64,000 nt of DNA from Aplidium turbinatum (taxonomy: Eukaryota; Chordata; Ascidiacea; Aplousobranchia; Polyclinidae): NCBI GenBank assembly GCA_918807975.1, contig OU964923.1, forward strand, positions 23,975,235 through 24,039,234, written 5' to 3'. The translations under genes and the position numbers were made by a program. Below, piece by piece: positions 32,267-44,500 of the stretch. Within the stretch, counting starts at the first letter, position 1, and each line of letters begins with the position of its first letter. The notes under the pieces were generated by a model that was given only the letters and a program-made list of their open reading frames with translations, did no database searches and was not told the DNA's origin.

Positions 32267-34731
32267 CAGGGGTTCCCAACCTTTTTATGTTCTCGTACCA
32301 CTTAGCCACCACGAATTGTCAACACGTACCACTATTTTCAAAACAACTAATTTGATCCAATGTTAAATTATTTGCAAGATGATGAATCTGGATGTAAAGT
32401 CAGCAAAAGTAGCAAAATTACCAACAAAACATCACAGAGTCCATTACACCACACAGCACAGAACGCATCAGAATAACAAAGAAAAAGACACAACTAAACA
32501 CAAACACAATACAACTAAATTTAATGAGATTTTGTTTTTGTTTATCTTTCACCAGTTGATCGATGCGTGGCATAACTTTGCTAATAGCACATCTGAAGTC
32601 ATATTCAGGGGCACTTAGTCGGTTTCGATTTTTTGATTTGATGTTCATAAGAATAGAAAATCCCTGCTCGCATTCCCAAGTAGAAGGAAAAATCAGTAGT
32701 TGTGGAACAGCGTGGGAAGCTAGCGTTGGTTATGAAGAAGCCATACTATGCCAGAAGTTTATTGCAGAACATTCTTTGCGTTGTTTTTTTGCTGTCTGAT
32801 CCTCCTGCATGTCTATCAGTTCCTCTTGTTCCCCTGTACCGACAGGTAGGTCGGTTGGGTCCACTGAGAAAGGATCTGTGATGTATGGGAAGCTTGTGGT
32901 ATCTGGAAAGTACAGTAATGCTGCAATTCAGCAGTTAGCAGCGAGAGGTGCTGGGTAATTTCTCTGGAAAAGTCATCACTGATTTCCATTTCAAGGGCTG
33001 ACAGAAATTTAAACATACTATAGCGCTTGTTTTCCACATTTTTCCTCCATAATTCCAACTTTCGGATAAAAGCTCCCAGTTTTGAAACAAAGTCTACGAC
33101 AGTGCAGTTTTGCCCTTGAAATGACAGATTTAATGATTGAAAGCTTCAAATATATCTGACAAATAACCCAATCTTGCAATGAATTCCTCGTCCTCCAGAT
33201 CGTTTTGAAATTCATGGTCTTTCTGTTGGAAAAATAAAAGTAATTCATTCCTCATTTCAAAAAGACGCTTAGTTGTATTTCCTCGAGAGAGCCAGCGCAC
33301 TTCTGTGTGATAGAGGAGACAAGTGTGGTCTGAGCCGAGATCTTCACAAAGAACCTTAAACAATCGAGTATTTAAAGCTGATATTTTAACAAAATTTACG
33401 ATTTTGACTACCCTGTTCAAGCACATTAACAACTTTGCAGGAAGAACCTTTGTGCAAAGAGCAAACCTGTGTATGAAACAGTGAACACTTATGACGCGAG
33501 GTGACACAGCTTTGACATGGGCTTGAAATCCAGACTTTCTATCGAGCATAGAGGGAGCCCCATCTGTCGTAAATCCGACAAGATTTCCCCAATCCAGTTC
33601 ATTTTCCTTGAAAAAATTATCTAAAGAGTTGAAAATATTTTCTCCTTTTGATGTAGTGGACACCTCATGATTCAACAATAATTCCGTTTTTACAGCATCG
33701 TTCTGTGTAAAGCAGACGTAGACAAGCAGTTGACAGCAGTTTGTGACATCTGTGGATTCATCAAGTTGTAAGGCAAATCCAAACTTCGAATCTCTTACTC
33801 CTGCAATCACTTGGTCAGTGATATCAACTGACATTTCCTCGATGCGTCGTTTCACAGTATTGTTAGAAAGCGATACACTATCCAACTTTGCCACTGAATC
33901 TTCTCCAATCAAATTTCTGACTAATATCTTTGCTGCTGGCAAAATAAGTGACTCCGCAATGATATGAGCTTTTTTGTTTTGGGCCACCAGAAGAGATACT
34001 TCATAGGATGCCTTCACAATTCCGGCATTATTTCGGTAAAACTGGCCTGTGTGATCCATGCGCTGTCGCTTCACGTTCTCCCCAAATCGCTCAAAATAAC
34101 TCTTAGCTCGATTCATCTTATCTGCATGATTGGACTCAAGATGCCGCTTAAGCAAACTTGGTTTCAAAGCTGCATTTGAAAGGGTTTTCATACAGATCAC
34201 GCACTGAGGTAAGCTATCTCAACGATGTTGAATAGCAATGAAGCCATACTTAATATAATCTGCGCTATACTTTCGCTTCGACATTTTCAAATATTTAGAC
34301 AAAAATGTAATGCTGTTCAGGATTCAGCCACTACACGTCGGAAAACCAACATCAGAATGAACGCAATTCTGCAATTGCACAGACCACATTGCACACGTAA
34401 TAGTTTCGTCACAGACACCATTCACATTGCACACATAATAGTTTCGTCACAGACACCATTAAGTTCGCACAGCAGCATTGTATTAATAACAATGACAGCA
34501 GGGAGCAAGATCGACAAAAGTAGCTTACTGAGTGCAGAGAATTTAGTACGGAAAGAAATAAAAGTGTTGTTCGCATATTTTAGAAACTCAAAATTAAATA
34601 ATTGTTGCAATAGGCCTACTTTATTTGACAATACTACTAGATATCGCATGCAACAGAGAGCTGCTCGCGTACCACTTGAAAAGCTCCCGCGTACCACTAG
34701 TGGTACGCGTACCACCGGTTGGGAACCCCTG
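32267..34731 (-). mobile_element. hAT transposon, 2465 bp, ZBED5/FAM200 type
   Basis: The inverted ends are CAGGGGTTCCCAACC and GGTTGGGAACCCCTG, with GTACCAC-rich subterminal sequence. The exact 8-bp duplication CTTTAGGG lies at 32259-32266 and 34732-34739. The element holds a nearly full-length transposase on the minus strand. It landed five bases from the end of another hAT. Confidence 0.9.
32418..34284 (-). pseudogene. hAT transposase (ZBED5/FAM200/SCAND3-like), disrupted
   Basis: The likely start at 34284 gives MSKRKYSADYIKYGFIAIQH, followed by an in-frame TGA at 34219-34221. A long open stretch covers 34200-33130. Domains: a BED-type finger (CVIC...HLESNH), then a catalytic core with FALQLDESTDVTN and FTTDGAPSMLDRKSGF carrying two acidic residues. 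VHCFIHRFALCTKVLP and the family motif HTEVRWLSRGNTTKRLFEM follow. Beyond a stop at 33130 the tail continues in other frames: ELWRKNVENKRYSMFKF (32816-33058) and the dimerisation end MNIKSKNRNRLSAPEYDFRC (32418-32648). With three or more interruptions it is inactive, but relatively recent. Function would be cut-and-paste transposition of the surrounding element. Confidence 0.85.
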
Positions 34732-35001
34732 CTTTAGGGATTGTAGATCATAGGGATGCGAAACTTCATCCGCTTTTGGCTTATCCGCAACACTAGAAGG
34801 GTTACGTTTTTTTTGTAATTTACAAAATATTTTACTTTTTAGAGGTTATATAAGAAGAGTGAAGTTGGTTTCAAAGTAATTTAAAGTTTTTAGTTAAAAG
34901 CAAGCCAGCAGTAAAGCGTAAAAAAAATGTCAAACTGGCAATTGACCCTTCTAATGTTGAAGGAACAACGGAGTTGCGCGTCCCGTAATGTACCGTCCCT
35001 A

Positions 35002-35851
35002 GTACCCTTGCATTCACCCAACTATATCAGTGGGAACGCAAGCTACAACTGAGCTGCTGGAAGAAGAATTCTCGCATTTTGGCTATCCACATACAATAGT
35101 ATCGGACAACGCCACAAGTTTTAAATCTGAGGAATTCCAGCAGTGGTGCAAAGAAAGGGGTATAGTGCACTTGACAGGGGCACCTTATCACCCAGCAACG
35201 AACGGGGCTGCAGAACGGCTTGTCCAGTCGTTCAAGCAAGCACTAAAGAAGTCGATCTTTCCACCCAAGCAAGCACTTCTAGAGTTTTTAATGCTATACA
35301 GAAGAACACCGCTATCAAGTGGCTTATCACCAGGTGAACTGCTATCGGGGCGTCGCATTCACGCCAAGATCGACGTCATGCTACCGTCACCAGCCCACTT
35401 CGCACAAAGTAAGCAAGTGAACAGGCAAGGAAATGCGGAAGCACTTCAGGGCTTGGAAAGACCTAAGTTCGAAGTGGGAACCCCCTGTTATGCGCTGTAT
35501 TGCGGACCCCGACAGACACACGACCCTAAGTGGGTTTCAGCTGTGGTAACGAAAGTGTTCGGTAGCCGCAGTGTAAACGTGCGGGTATTACCCCACGGTC
35601 CGATGTGGAAAAGGCACATCGAACAGCTACAACGGCGTTTTGACCATCCAGCAGATGAAGCAGATGTGGAAACATCCAATCCGGTCCAACAACCACCAAG
35701 AAAGTCTTCAAGAAGACGTAGCCTAAGCCAAAAAGAATGTTTGAATCTTAACTCTTTCACGGGTTTTCAGAGTAGAAGGGAGGTGTTGTGTATCGCTACG
35801 GATCCAGTGACGATCGGTGAGGGAAAGCAAGGAAAGCAGTGCTTACCTTAG
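35002..35851 (+). pseudogene. Gypsy fossil: integrase core and C-terminal part
   Basis: It contains the second catalytic region TIVSDNATSFKSEEFQQWC and the third in YHPATNGAAERLVQSFKQAL (glutamate of the D,D-35-E triad). It then has RTPLSSGLSPGELLSGRR and a basic C-terminal region with RRSLSQKECLN. A purine tract TAGAAGGGAGG (35773-35783) precedes the 3' LTR. Confidence 0.85.
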
Positions 35852-37131
35852 CAAAAACTATGCAAAATATAATGACTGAATTCTAGGTTTAACTTATTAT
35901 TTTTATCACGTCTATTTTAACTTGAAAATTACTGTATTCGTGACTAGAATTACTCGTAACGCTTGTGAGTAGTCTAAGTCCTCACCAAACCGCATGTCTT
36001 GCCTATAAATGCCAATTGACGCAAATGCTTCTGTCAGAAACAATCACTGAGGTTCTAGGTAAGCAACTATCAAACTTGCTTTCCCAGATTCAAAAATGTC
36101 AAAAAACGCCTTCGTTTTAACCAATCCTCACCCGTTTTGCAAAACGTCACCAGCTGCTTAGCCAATCAGATGTGTTATGGTTATGGTAGGTTAGTTGTGC
36201 TTTCCCAGTGACGTCAATGCGTACATTCGCTAGAGCGACTAGACTAACTCGTCAGAATGGTATCTCGTCACGGTACACGCACAGCATCATAATGCCAATA
36301 AGCTTGTTGCTGTTTTTTGATGTCTCCTCGCCATGTAGGCTACTTTAGCCTACTGTACTAGCTTTCATAGTCATGCCTTTGCCCTTTTTACAGCGTTGAT
36401 ATAACGTTACTTCGCCCATGAACGTTCAGGTGCGGATGCAATATTTAGTTTGTTAAGCTTCTATGCGCAGGAGGCAAACTTATCCAGCTTTTTGTACAAA
36501 TTGCTTGCGATTGTAATGTTTAGGCCTAAGTGTTAGTTTTTGTAGTGTAGGCTTAACAGCCTTAACTGAATATCTGAGAATGAACATTCATGACGAATTA
36601 AACATTTAGACAACTATTATTCCATGTCTAACACAGGATTTTGGTCTTGCAACGTTAAAATTAAGATTGTTCATGACTTCTAAACATTAAATGGATGTAT
36701 GATCACGACATAGGCGAAGCACAATTTGATAGATTTTTATTTTTGATTTGTTTTGGAAATGCTCTCAGAGCGCACCAAATTGGAAGTGTTTTTCAAAAAT
36801 TTCTGGGGAAGGCCCCCCAGACCCCCCGCTGGAAGTGTTGCCTTCGGCAACACGCCTTCGGGCTTCGCCCGACGGTTACGCCCTTCGTGCCTATTACCTT
36901 GCTGCATGGTCTGCGGAAAGTTGCATGGATGCTTAAGTATTCAATGAGGCGTAAACTCTCGTGCTAAGACGTGGTTGTATCTTTATGCAGTGATTGAAGA
37001 GTAGTTCGTGAAGTACAGTGCGTTGTTATTGTGTTGTCTGACTTATAAGCGTTTCGTTCAATATACAAAAAACCTATATCTTACCGAAGTATCTCCTGAC
37101 TTAATAACGAGGCAGAAGTAAGAATACAACA
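35784..37131 (+). repeat. 3' LTR of the Gypsy fossil
   Basis: A 1348-bp LTR starting TGTTGTGTATCGCTACGG and ending AATACAACA. It includes a GGCCCCCCAGACCCCCCGCTGG segment near 36812 that resembles the CAGTGGCGTAGC MITEs, so part of the extra length may be inserted or exchanged DNA. Confidence 0.8.
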
Positions 37132-37155
37132 AATACCTAAATATACAAAAACCAA

Positions 37156-38275
37156 TAAAAAGTTTTTTTGAGATTCCTAACTATTCCCAAACCCCTGTGG
37201 TAGTGCTATTGATTCAAATTATAATCTGTACTGTCCCTACTATTCATATGTGAATATTCTGATGTTACAACTAATACAAACACTTGACCCAGTGGCGTAT
37301 CCTGGTTGATTTTCGTAGGCATGCAATGGAAGGAGGGTCATAGCCAGTGTAGGGGGGTCTGGGGGCATGCCCCCCCAGGAAAATTTTGCAAATTTGCTTT
37401 AGGTTTTATAGCTTTTCTTGCAATCTGAGCGTTACTTAGCTGATAATTGTTTGAGCTGTTTTGCAAAAAATGAGGTTTGGAACGCACCATGAATCAATAT
37501 CTTAATTTCATATCTTTATCCTGCATTTCAGGAAAGCGGACTTGAAGCGCTATGCAGCGGTACGTGTATGGCCTTCATCATACACCCGACCCGTTTTCTT
37601 TATGATCTTTTAAACTACTGTGCTTAGGTCTCAAGTAGGCTATATCATACTATCAACAGTACAAAACCGCAAGGACTTTAACTATGAGGACCAAAAGAAA
37701 AAAGGCCAAACAAATGCCAATCGAAAAACTAAAAAAGACCAAGCGTCCAAACAAAAATAGGCTCCAGCCAAGCACTTTTTAAAAACCCCAAATTTCTGAA
37801 ATTTGGCCTTAAAAAGGCCAATCTGGCAACTTTGTCTCTTTGTTTTGTTTTGCATGCAATTTCAAATCTGCATGCCTTGGTTCCATTTGCGCCGCGCTGT
37901 TGTAAAAGAGCGACGAATGGGAAAATTGTCTTACCAACGCATGCTGAGCTCGTCTCAGCATGCAGAGTTGCCAGGGTCAGCAAAGTTTCCAAATTTAAAA
38001 AACGAACAGTTGTTTCGAATATTAAAATTAAGAGAGCGAGATGGTTCTGCTATTAACATTTTCAATTTCTACGCATAAATTCGTTGTTTCTGAAAGATTT
38101 CTGATTTCATCAGAATTGTAAGGCATGCAGTGGAGCATGGAGAATACGCCACTGACTTGACCCCAGGATAATCCACTTAACGTTACAAATTTTCTGAAAT
38201 TGATTTTCACAATGAAAAATACTTTTTAAATGATTCAGTAAGCTCAATGGGCTTTTGCAACTGTTTTAATTTTCA
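37156..38275. repeat. Inverted copy of the 15789-16625 repeat, interrupted by a MITE
   Basis: 37156-37289 and 38155-38275 correspond in reverse orientation to parts of 15793-16625. The hAT MITE 37290-38154 separates them. The copy at 15.8 kb has an additional 567 bp that is missing here. Confidence 0.7.
37290..38154. mobile_element. CAGTGGCGTA-type hAT MITE, 865 bp
   Basis: The left end is CAGTGGCGTATCC and the right end is GGAGAATACGCCACTG. The exact 8-bp duplication ACTTGACC lies at 37282-37289 and 38155-38162. The left arm includes GGGGGGTCTGGGGGCATGCC, shared with related MITEs. A SINE 3' fragment lies inside in reverse orientation at 37512-37563 (TATCTTTATCCTGCATTTC, GGAAAGCGGACTTGAAGCGC). 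Nothing else in it is recognised. Confidence 0.85.
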
Positions 38276-38543
38276 TTGTTCAGGATTGATTGCAAGGATG
38301 TTTGGTTGGTGTGAATGTTATTAGAGATTGTTCAATGTCTATATATGATTATGATACCTATTTCTTTTCTAGCTTTTACTTAACATGACTTTATCATTGT
38401 TAATTATCGGTACAAGAAGTTATGCGAGTTTAACAGTAGGCTTGGTGCAAATAGGCTAGATTGCTGCAAATTGTCAAGTTTATTGACACAAGTGGTAAAT
38501 ATATGTTTAATCACAACACTCAAATCTTTTATACCGGTATATA
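38276..38543 (+). promoter_or_regulatory. Upstream region of the kinase gene
   Basis: About 270 bp between the repeat copy and the first coding exon must hold the 5' UTR and perhaps the core promoter. I see no convincing TATA box or CpG island. An upstream noncoding exon cannot be excluded. Confidence 0.3.
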
Positions 38544-41500
38544 ATGCAACAACATGGCATTCTTTCAAAGTCGAAATCCAGAGAAGAGATGCCTGATATT
38601 CACTCTGCTCGAGAGTTTTATAGCAAATATGATCCAAAGGAAATATTAGGAAGGTGAGAAATTTAATTGGCTATATATAGTTTGCAAAGTGTTAATTTAA
38701 ACTAAAAAAAATCTTGTTCGTATGAAAATTTTGTGTGAAAGTTTGTATACCATGCCTGTAGATAAAAAGTGGAGAGGTGATACCATGCTTTTAAAGGTAA
38801 TTTTCATTTTTTTGCAGAGGGTTGAGCAGCTGTGTTCGAAGATGCATTAATAAAAAAACTCAAGTAGAATATGCTGTCAAGATATTTGACCTCACAAATG
38901 ATGACAATCAATTCAGTGAAAAACTTCGCAGTGTTACTCATAATGAAATTAATATTTTGAAAGAAGTTTCTGGACATGCGAATATTAGTAAGTTACTTTG
39001 TTGGAATGCCTAATAGCCAAAATATTGTTTATAGGCTAGTCATTTTATAATAACTAGGTAGACCTTTTCATACAAAGATAGTTAAATGTGATCACTGCAA
39101 AACTGTTGGTTTGAAAACTGGTATACTTGTTAACTATCATTCTTTTAAAACTTTTGTGTAGGTTGAGTTTCAGTGCCTAGCTATGTATGAGAAACTGTAA
39201 AATGCAGCTAAGAAAAGCATTTTTTTTTAAATGATTGCATGAGGATACCAACTTTGATAAAAACAAGTCAAAACTTTAGAGTTTATTTTTTTCTTTCAGT
39301 TGAGCTTGTTGATGTTTTCGAAACAAGGACCTTTATATTTTTAATATTTGAACTGTGAGTAGAGAGATACGTTATGGTTATTAGCATATTTAGTTGTCAT
39401 AAACATTTAACAAAGCACAGTTTTTCTTTACCTTTAACGTTCAGTCTGATCAGTTTTTTAATTTTTGGCTACATTAATATCGTGGTTTAATCTTATTGCG
39501 TTACAACAACTGCCTGATTTAGATGATTTATTTACAATATTGTAATTTACAATTTGGGTAGAAAAGTTGCTTTTTTTAACCATAAACAAACATAGCTTAG
39601 CAACACCACAACACACACCACAACACTATAATACACAAAAATAAATTAAAATAGTAAATGTTTTCGACTATTCATATATATATTCCTTTTTAAGCCTTTA
39701 AAACAAAAACAATTTTACATGTATAAGAAATATTAGAGAAACATACAGTATAACACCAACTGGTCTAATCTATTCATTGAGAAACTGCTATCCTGCTCAG
39801 TGCTCACATCTGAAATGATTGCACAACACAATGGGTCAAGTATTTGATGGAGGAAAAATTGAGTTCAGATAGGATGTGTCCAAACAGATTTTGCAAGATG
39901 GACAGATGCACAAAACAAAGCACAATACATGAAGCAAAATTTTCAATAACACATGATAATTTAATCAAAGACGGTTTAGGGATAGAAGGCTCCACCGACA
40001 AACAATTGCCCTGGATTGGAAGAGTAAACTGGAATGGATTGTAAAGCCCTGGATTGGAAGAGTAAACTGGAATGGATTGTAAAGCCCTGGATTGGAAGAG
40101 TTAATAATTATGTGTCTTGTGCAATGTGCATCTTGGAGTCGAACTCGGACAAACAATTACGAACAATCTGGAAAGACTGAACAATAAGGGTGTATTAGTT
40201 GAACACAATTGGCATATTTTTGCTGTTAACTTGCATGTTCCAGGTTCTTCTAATATTTCTTACACAGTACCGTATGTAAAATTGTTTTTCTTTTAAAGGC
40301 TTGAAAAGGACTATATATATAAACAGTCTAAAATGTTTGCTATTTTAATTTATTTTTGTGTGTCATAATGTTTAGTGTTGTGGTGTTGCTTAGCTATGTT
40401 TGTTTATATTGATTGAATCTTTATCCTCGGACTTCTTGAAGGAAAGCTTCTTGCAGAGCTTAATTCTGGCAGTTTTGCATACTTGTAGAGGCTTTGAATC
40501 ACTGACACAGGCTCGGTCACCGAGATTGACAGAGTGAAGTTTCCGATTGTTGAAGTCTTGTTGCCGGGGAATTATTCCATATCTATGAAATGCCGCTGAA
40601 TGGAGAGCAGTCCCCAACGTGCACTGCCTAAGCGCACACCCTGAGAGTCGAACCAGCGCGCTTGATCTTGAAGCTTCTTTGTTCCAGAAGTGACGCGCTA
40701 ACCAATTGAGCTATCGGGGCGGACATCTTGAGTTATGGTTAATCATTCTATAATCCAGTCAATTGCTGTTTGATGAATGATTGTAATGTTAATCTTTGCT
40801 CTGCTAATCAAGTTTTTCGTCGTCGATAGAGTCATTCTGAAATGCATTATCATGCATATCAATTAGATTAGAAAAAATATATTCTGCAGGATTTGTCGTG
40901 TAATTTTATAAGAAATCTTTAGTTCTGGTTTTAAGCTGTGATTTTATTTCCATCCTACAGATTGCGAAAAGGAGAATTATTTGATTATCTTACTGAAGTA
41001 GCAAAATTTGGAGAACGTCAAACAAGGTGATTGGGTGTGTAGTGTCATGCTTGCTTCCAATTGATCAGAAAGCAGTGTTTCTGTGTTTTACAATGCAACA
41101 TCTTTATTTAGTCTGAGTAATTTGTTGCTTGTGGTTATTTTGGAGTTTCAGCAACTTGTTGTTTCGGCCATGATTTTGACACATTTGGAATCATTGTGCC
41201 TTATGTCGATTTATGATAAAAGACAATTTCATTTATATATATCAAAGATAAAACTTTACTGCACACATGCGCATTAAACAGGCTTGTGTCAGGCTGTCAC
41301 TGTCTTCTTTTTTCAGAGTTTAAATATGATCATTTGGCTTAATTTATATTTTGCTTTGCAATGGTCGTCTTGCATTAAATTTTGAATTGTAGATGCACCA
41401 TGGGGGCATTGTTGGAAGCAGTGTCATATCTTCATTCACAAAACATAATACATCGGGATTTGAAAGTAAGTTTTAGCGTTTTTCAATTATATATATACCG

Positions 41501-44500
41501 GTATACTTGTTTATGATGGTGCAGACAAACCTTTAACATTTCAGTGAACTATTCGTTATATTCCTCCAAGAAGAAATTACTTTAAATGTGCCTCTATTAT
41601 TTTAACAACTACCCAGCCAGCAAATCAGTCCTTTCTGGGATTGATGTAGTGCCTGTAGACGAATCAATGGAAAAAAGGCAAAATATAACAAGATTGTTTT
41701 TTTTTTCTTTTAATTTTTATGCGACACTACGAGGTCATCTGGCTGATTCACGTCATACCGGCAGAAGAACATATGATCTACTTTTAGCGCTTGTTCTTGA
41801 CGCCATTCACGGTTCTTTTTAGCCTGAAAACATTCTATTAGACGAGAAGTTAAAGCTGCATCTTTCCGATTTTGGTTTTGCTATTAAGTTTCACGAAGGC
41901 CAACGCTTCACAGGTGATCAATGCGTGCAGAGTTCGGTAACACTAATTCTCTGAAGTGTGATAATTATTCTACTGCGAAAAGTTGATCAGTACTAAGTGC
42001 AATTGTAGGTACAAAACACAGTGTTTTGTTTATTGTTGATAGTGTTGTGCAAATGCTATTTTAAGCTCTAGTTCAAAGTACGTGTACTTGTTTATTTACT
42101 ATGCGACGCGTCAACCGCAAGGTAAAGTAATTAATTCTGTCTGTACATATTGTGTTTCCTTTTCACTACTTTTCAACATAAAATTTACTCATGTTTTTTT
42201 CAGTTGTTTCACGAACAAACACTGAAGTTGATCAGAAAGAATTTACTCACGCAGTAGACCAGTGATTCCCGAACTTAGCCTATTCTGTTTTCGTACCCTT
42301 CCAAAGTTGCGTACAATGTTTGCGTACCACTTTCTTCCAGAAAAATCTCAAAAATAAACATTAAAAAGCTAGAACGTTTAACAAATATTAATGAATATCA
42401 GCACGGCCCAAAGACAATCAAGAAATTAAAAATGACAAAAACTAATCAAATCATCTTAGTGGTCGATATATTTGTTTTTCTCCAACAGTAGGTCAATGCG
42501 AGGAATCACTACGAAGGTTTGGCGTTTGTGTTAAACAACCAAGATGTTGCGTCATAAACGCTTGAAACCCCGAAAGTAATTATAAGTATTACACAATAGT
42601 GCACATTGCGAAATCGAAAAATTCGATTAGTTTATGTTAACTCTTGTCGACTTAAGTGAGTTGCTGACTGGCCATCTGGAAGATTTCTGCGTACCACTCT
42701 TTGGGAACCACTGACGTAGACAAAAAATCCACAGCGCGCTTTTAAGTTAAAAACAATTTGATTCGTGTTCAAGTTTCTAGCTAGCAGTTTTGCTATGGCA
42801 CTTACAGTCAAGTTCAAAGACTTTATACTTTTGTCTTCAAACTTTTAGACTTGTTCGGTACCCCTGGATATATGGCCCCAGAATTGTTGAAGTGTGCCGC
42901 TTTTGAGGGTCAACCTGGGTATGGCAAGGAGATAGACGTTTGGGCTTGTGGGGTCATCATGTACACTCTGTAAGTAGCGAATACTATCCCAGACAGAAAA
43001 TCAGTCACTTTTTGTCTGCGGACGTTGAATCGATGTAAAAAGCGACTGATTTGCTGTTTGAGATAGTACAGGCTTTCTGGTACGTGACGCAGCGCACGCT
43101 TGAGAAATGGCTGGTCTTTTCCCTCGTCTTTTGTACGTGCGGTTTCGTGTACAAGTGACGTGAAGTTCAGACTATTATGCGCGTAGTGGCAGTTAATCAC
43201 TTTTCTGGCAAGCACAAACCGCAAATTTGTTCTTTATTGTAGTATCAGATAGCGCTGAATCAACATTTAGTATATTTAGCTCACTTTGTGGTTAAGTTAT
43301 TGCTTTTATTTTTTTCCTTCCAGTTTTAAAAGAGAAAGGTGTTTAATTGGTCCTGTTATAAACAAACCAAGTCGACGTTTTGTTTCAGACTAGCAGGGGC
43401 GGCGCCGTTTTGGCACAGAAGACAAAATATTATGCTGCGAAGAATTATGGAAGGCCAGTTTTCTTTTCCCAGTCCAGACTGGGATGATATTTCCAGTTCA
43501 GCGAAAGATTTAGTAAGTTAAGGTCAAGGTGTTCACTGTCAGGACAGAATTTTATTTCGCATGAAGTTGTTTTAGAAATAAGCGCGCCCAAAATTTTCCA
43601 CAAATTGCTATGGTTCAAGACAGTGATAGTATATTTGTTATGAAACAGTCCTTTTCAAATTTCTTAAAAGTTATGTAGCCTATTTCTGACTTGTTTTGAA
43701 GATATAACATTTTAGCAATAAAAAATAATGTCAACCGTATCGTATACACACCGATTGAGTTGCTACTGATATATGAACTTTTAAGATTGTTACTGTAGTA
43801 GAGTGTCGACAGGTTGAAAACTGTTAGTGCAAGTCTTCGTGCATTGTGCAGCTATGAGTGATAACTTTTATGCTATTGAACAGACAATTTGTTGATGTCA
43901 TAAACACATGATTCAAAATATTGTTATTATGTTGGATAGCATTGAATCTGTAATGAAACCGAATTGATCGTTTTTCCGGCAACACTTGCTTTTTCATCAG
44001 AAAAAAAATTGTTGTTTTCAGATTTCAAGAATGTTGATAATAAATCCAAACTATCGAATAACAGCTGAAGAAGCACTTACCCATCCTTTCTTTGAAAAGG
44101 TCGAAGAAACATTTCGATATACTGTTCAACCTTTCAGCTCTCGTAGAACATTTCGAGTAAGTTCATCGAGGTCCATGACTTGAAGGGGCATCTGCCAGGC
44201 ACGCGCTCACTTTGTGACGCGCCTGGTTCACGCGCTATTTCTAGTAAAAGCGTTTGGAGTAGCGTCCAAAACGCCGACTTGGCAATTGGCATGCTTAGGT
44301 TTATGACGTCTAATAGTGCAAGTTTGGAGAAACGTCTTTTTTGTTGCACCCATAAATGATGTTCCATGGCGCAAATATTTGGAAACAAATATATTAGATT
44401 AAATGATATCACTCACAAGCAATGGAAACTAGACGCTCATAATATGTAATGTTGTAACTCGTCTTTTCAAACTATGTAGTTTTTCATTAGGTTTGTTGAA

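Larger units (their letters stand above)
32262..35001. mobile_element. Small hAT-type element containing a larger hAT
   Basis: Outer ends TAGGGATTGTA (left, continued at 34740 after the inner insertion) and TACCGTCCCTA (right) form short inverted repeats. They are flanked by the exact 8-bp duplication GTACCCTT (32254-32261 and 35002-35009). Integrase coding of the Gypsy fossil continues on both sides. Only about 270 bp belongs to this outer element (34740-35001 plus five bases at the left). Confidence 0.75.
25379..37131 (+). mobile_element. Ty3/Gypsy LTR retrotransposon, broken, with nested insertions
   Basis: It is bounded by TGTTGTGTATCG at the left and AGAATACAACA at the right, with the 5-bp target duplication AATAC (25374-25378 and 37132-37136). 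Parts in order are 5' LTR, primer site, gag, two zinc knuckles, protease, reverse transcriptase, RNase H, integrase, purine tract and 3' LTR. Three insertion sites inside the coding region (26333-27159, 27875-30118 and 32262-35001, the last a hAT within a hAT) account for about 5.8 kb. The LTRs are unequal in length. Besides the insertions, the coding region shows a few other breaks. It is a fossil, clearly older than the 17.6-21.4 kb element. Confidence 0.9.

Noticed and set aside
41586-41822. 78-residue frame in kinase intron 5
   Set aside because: It runs into the exon 6 acceptor in the wrong frame and has no family motif.
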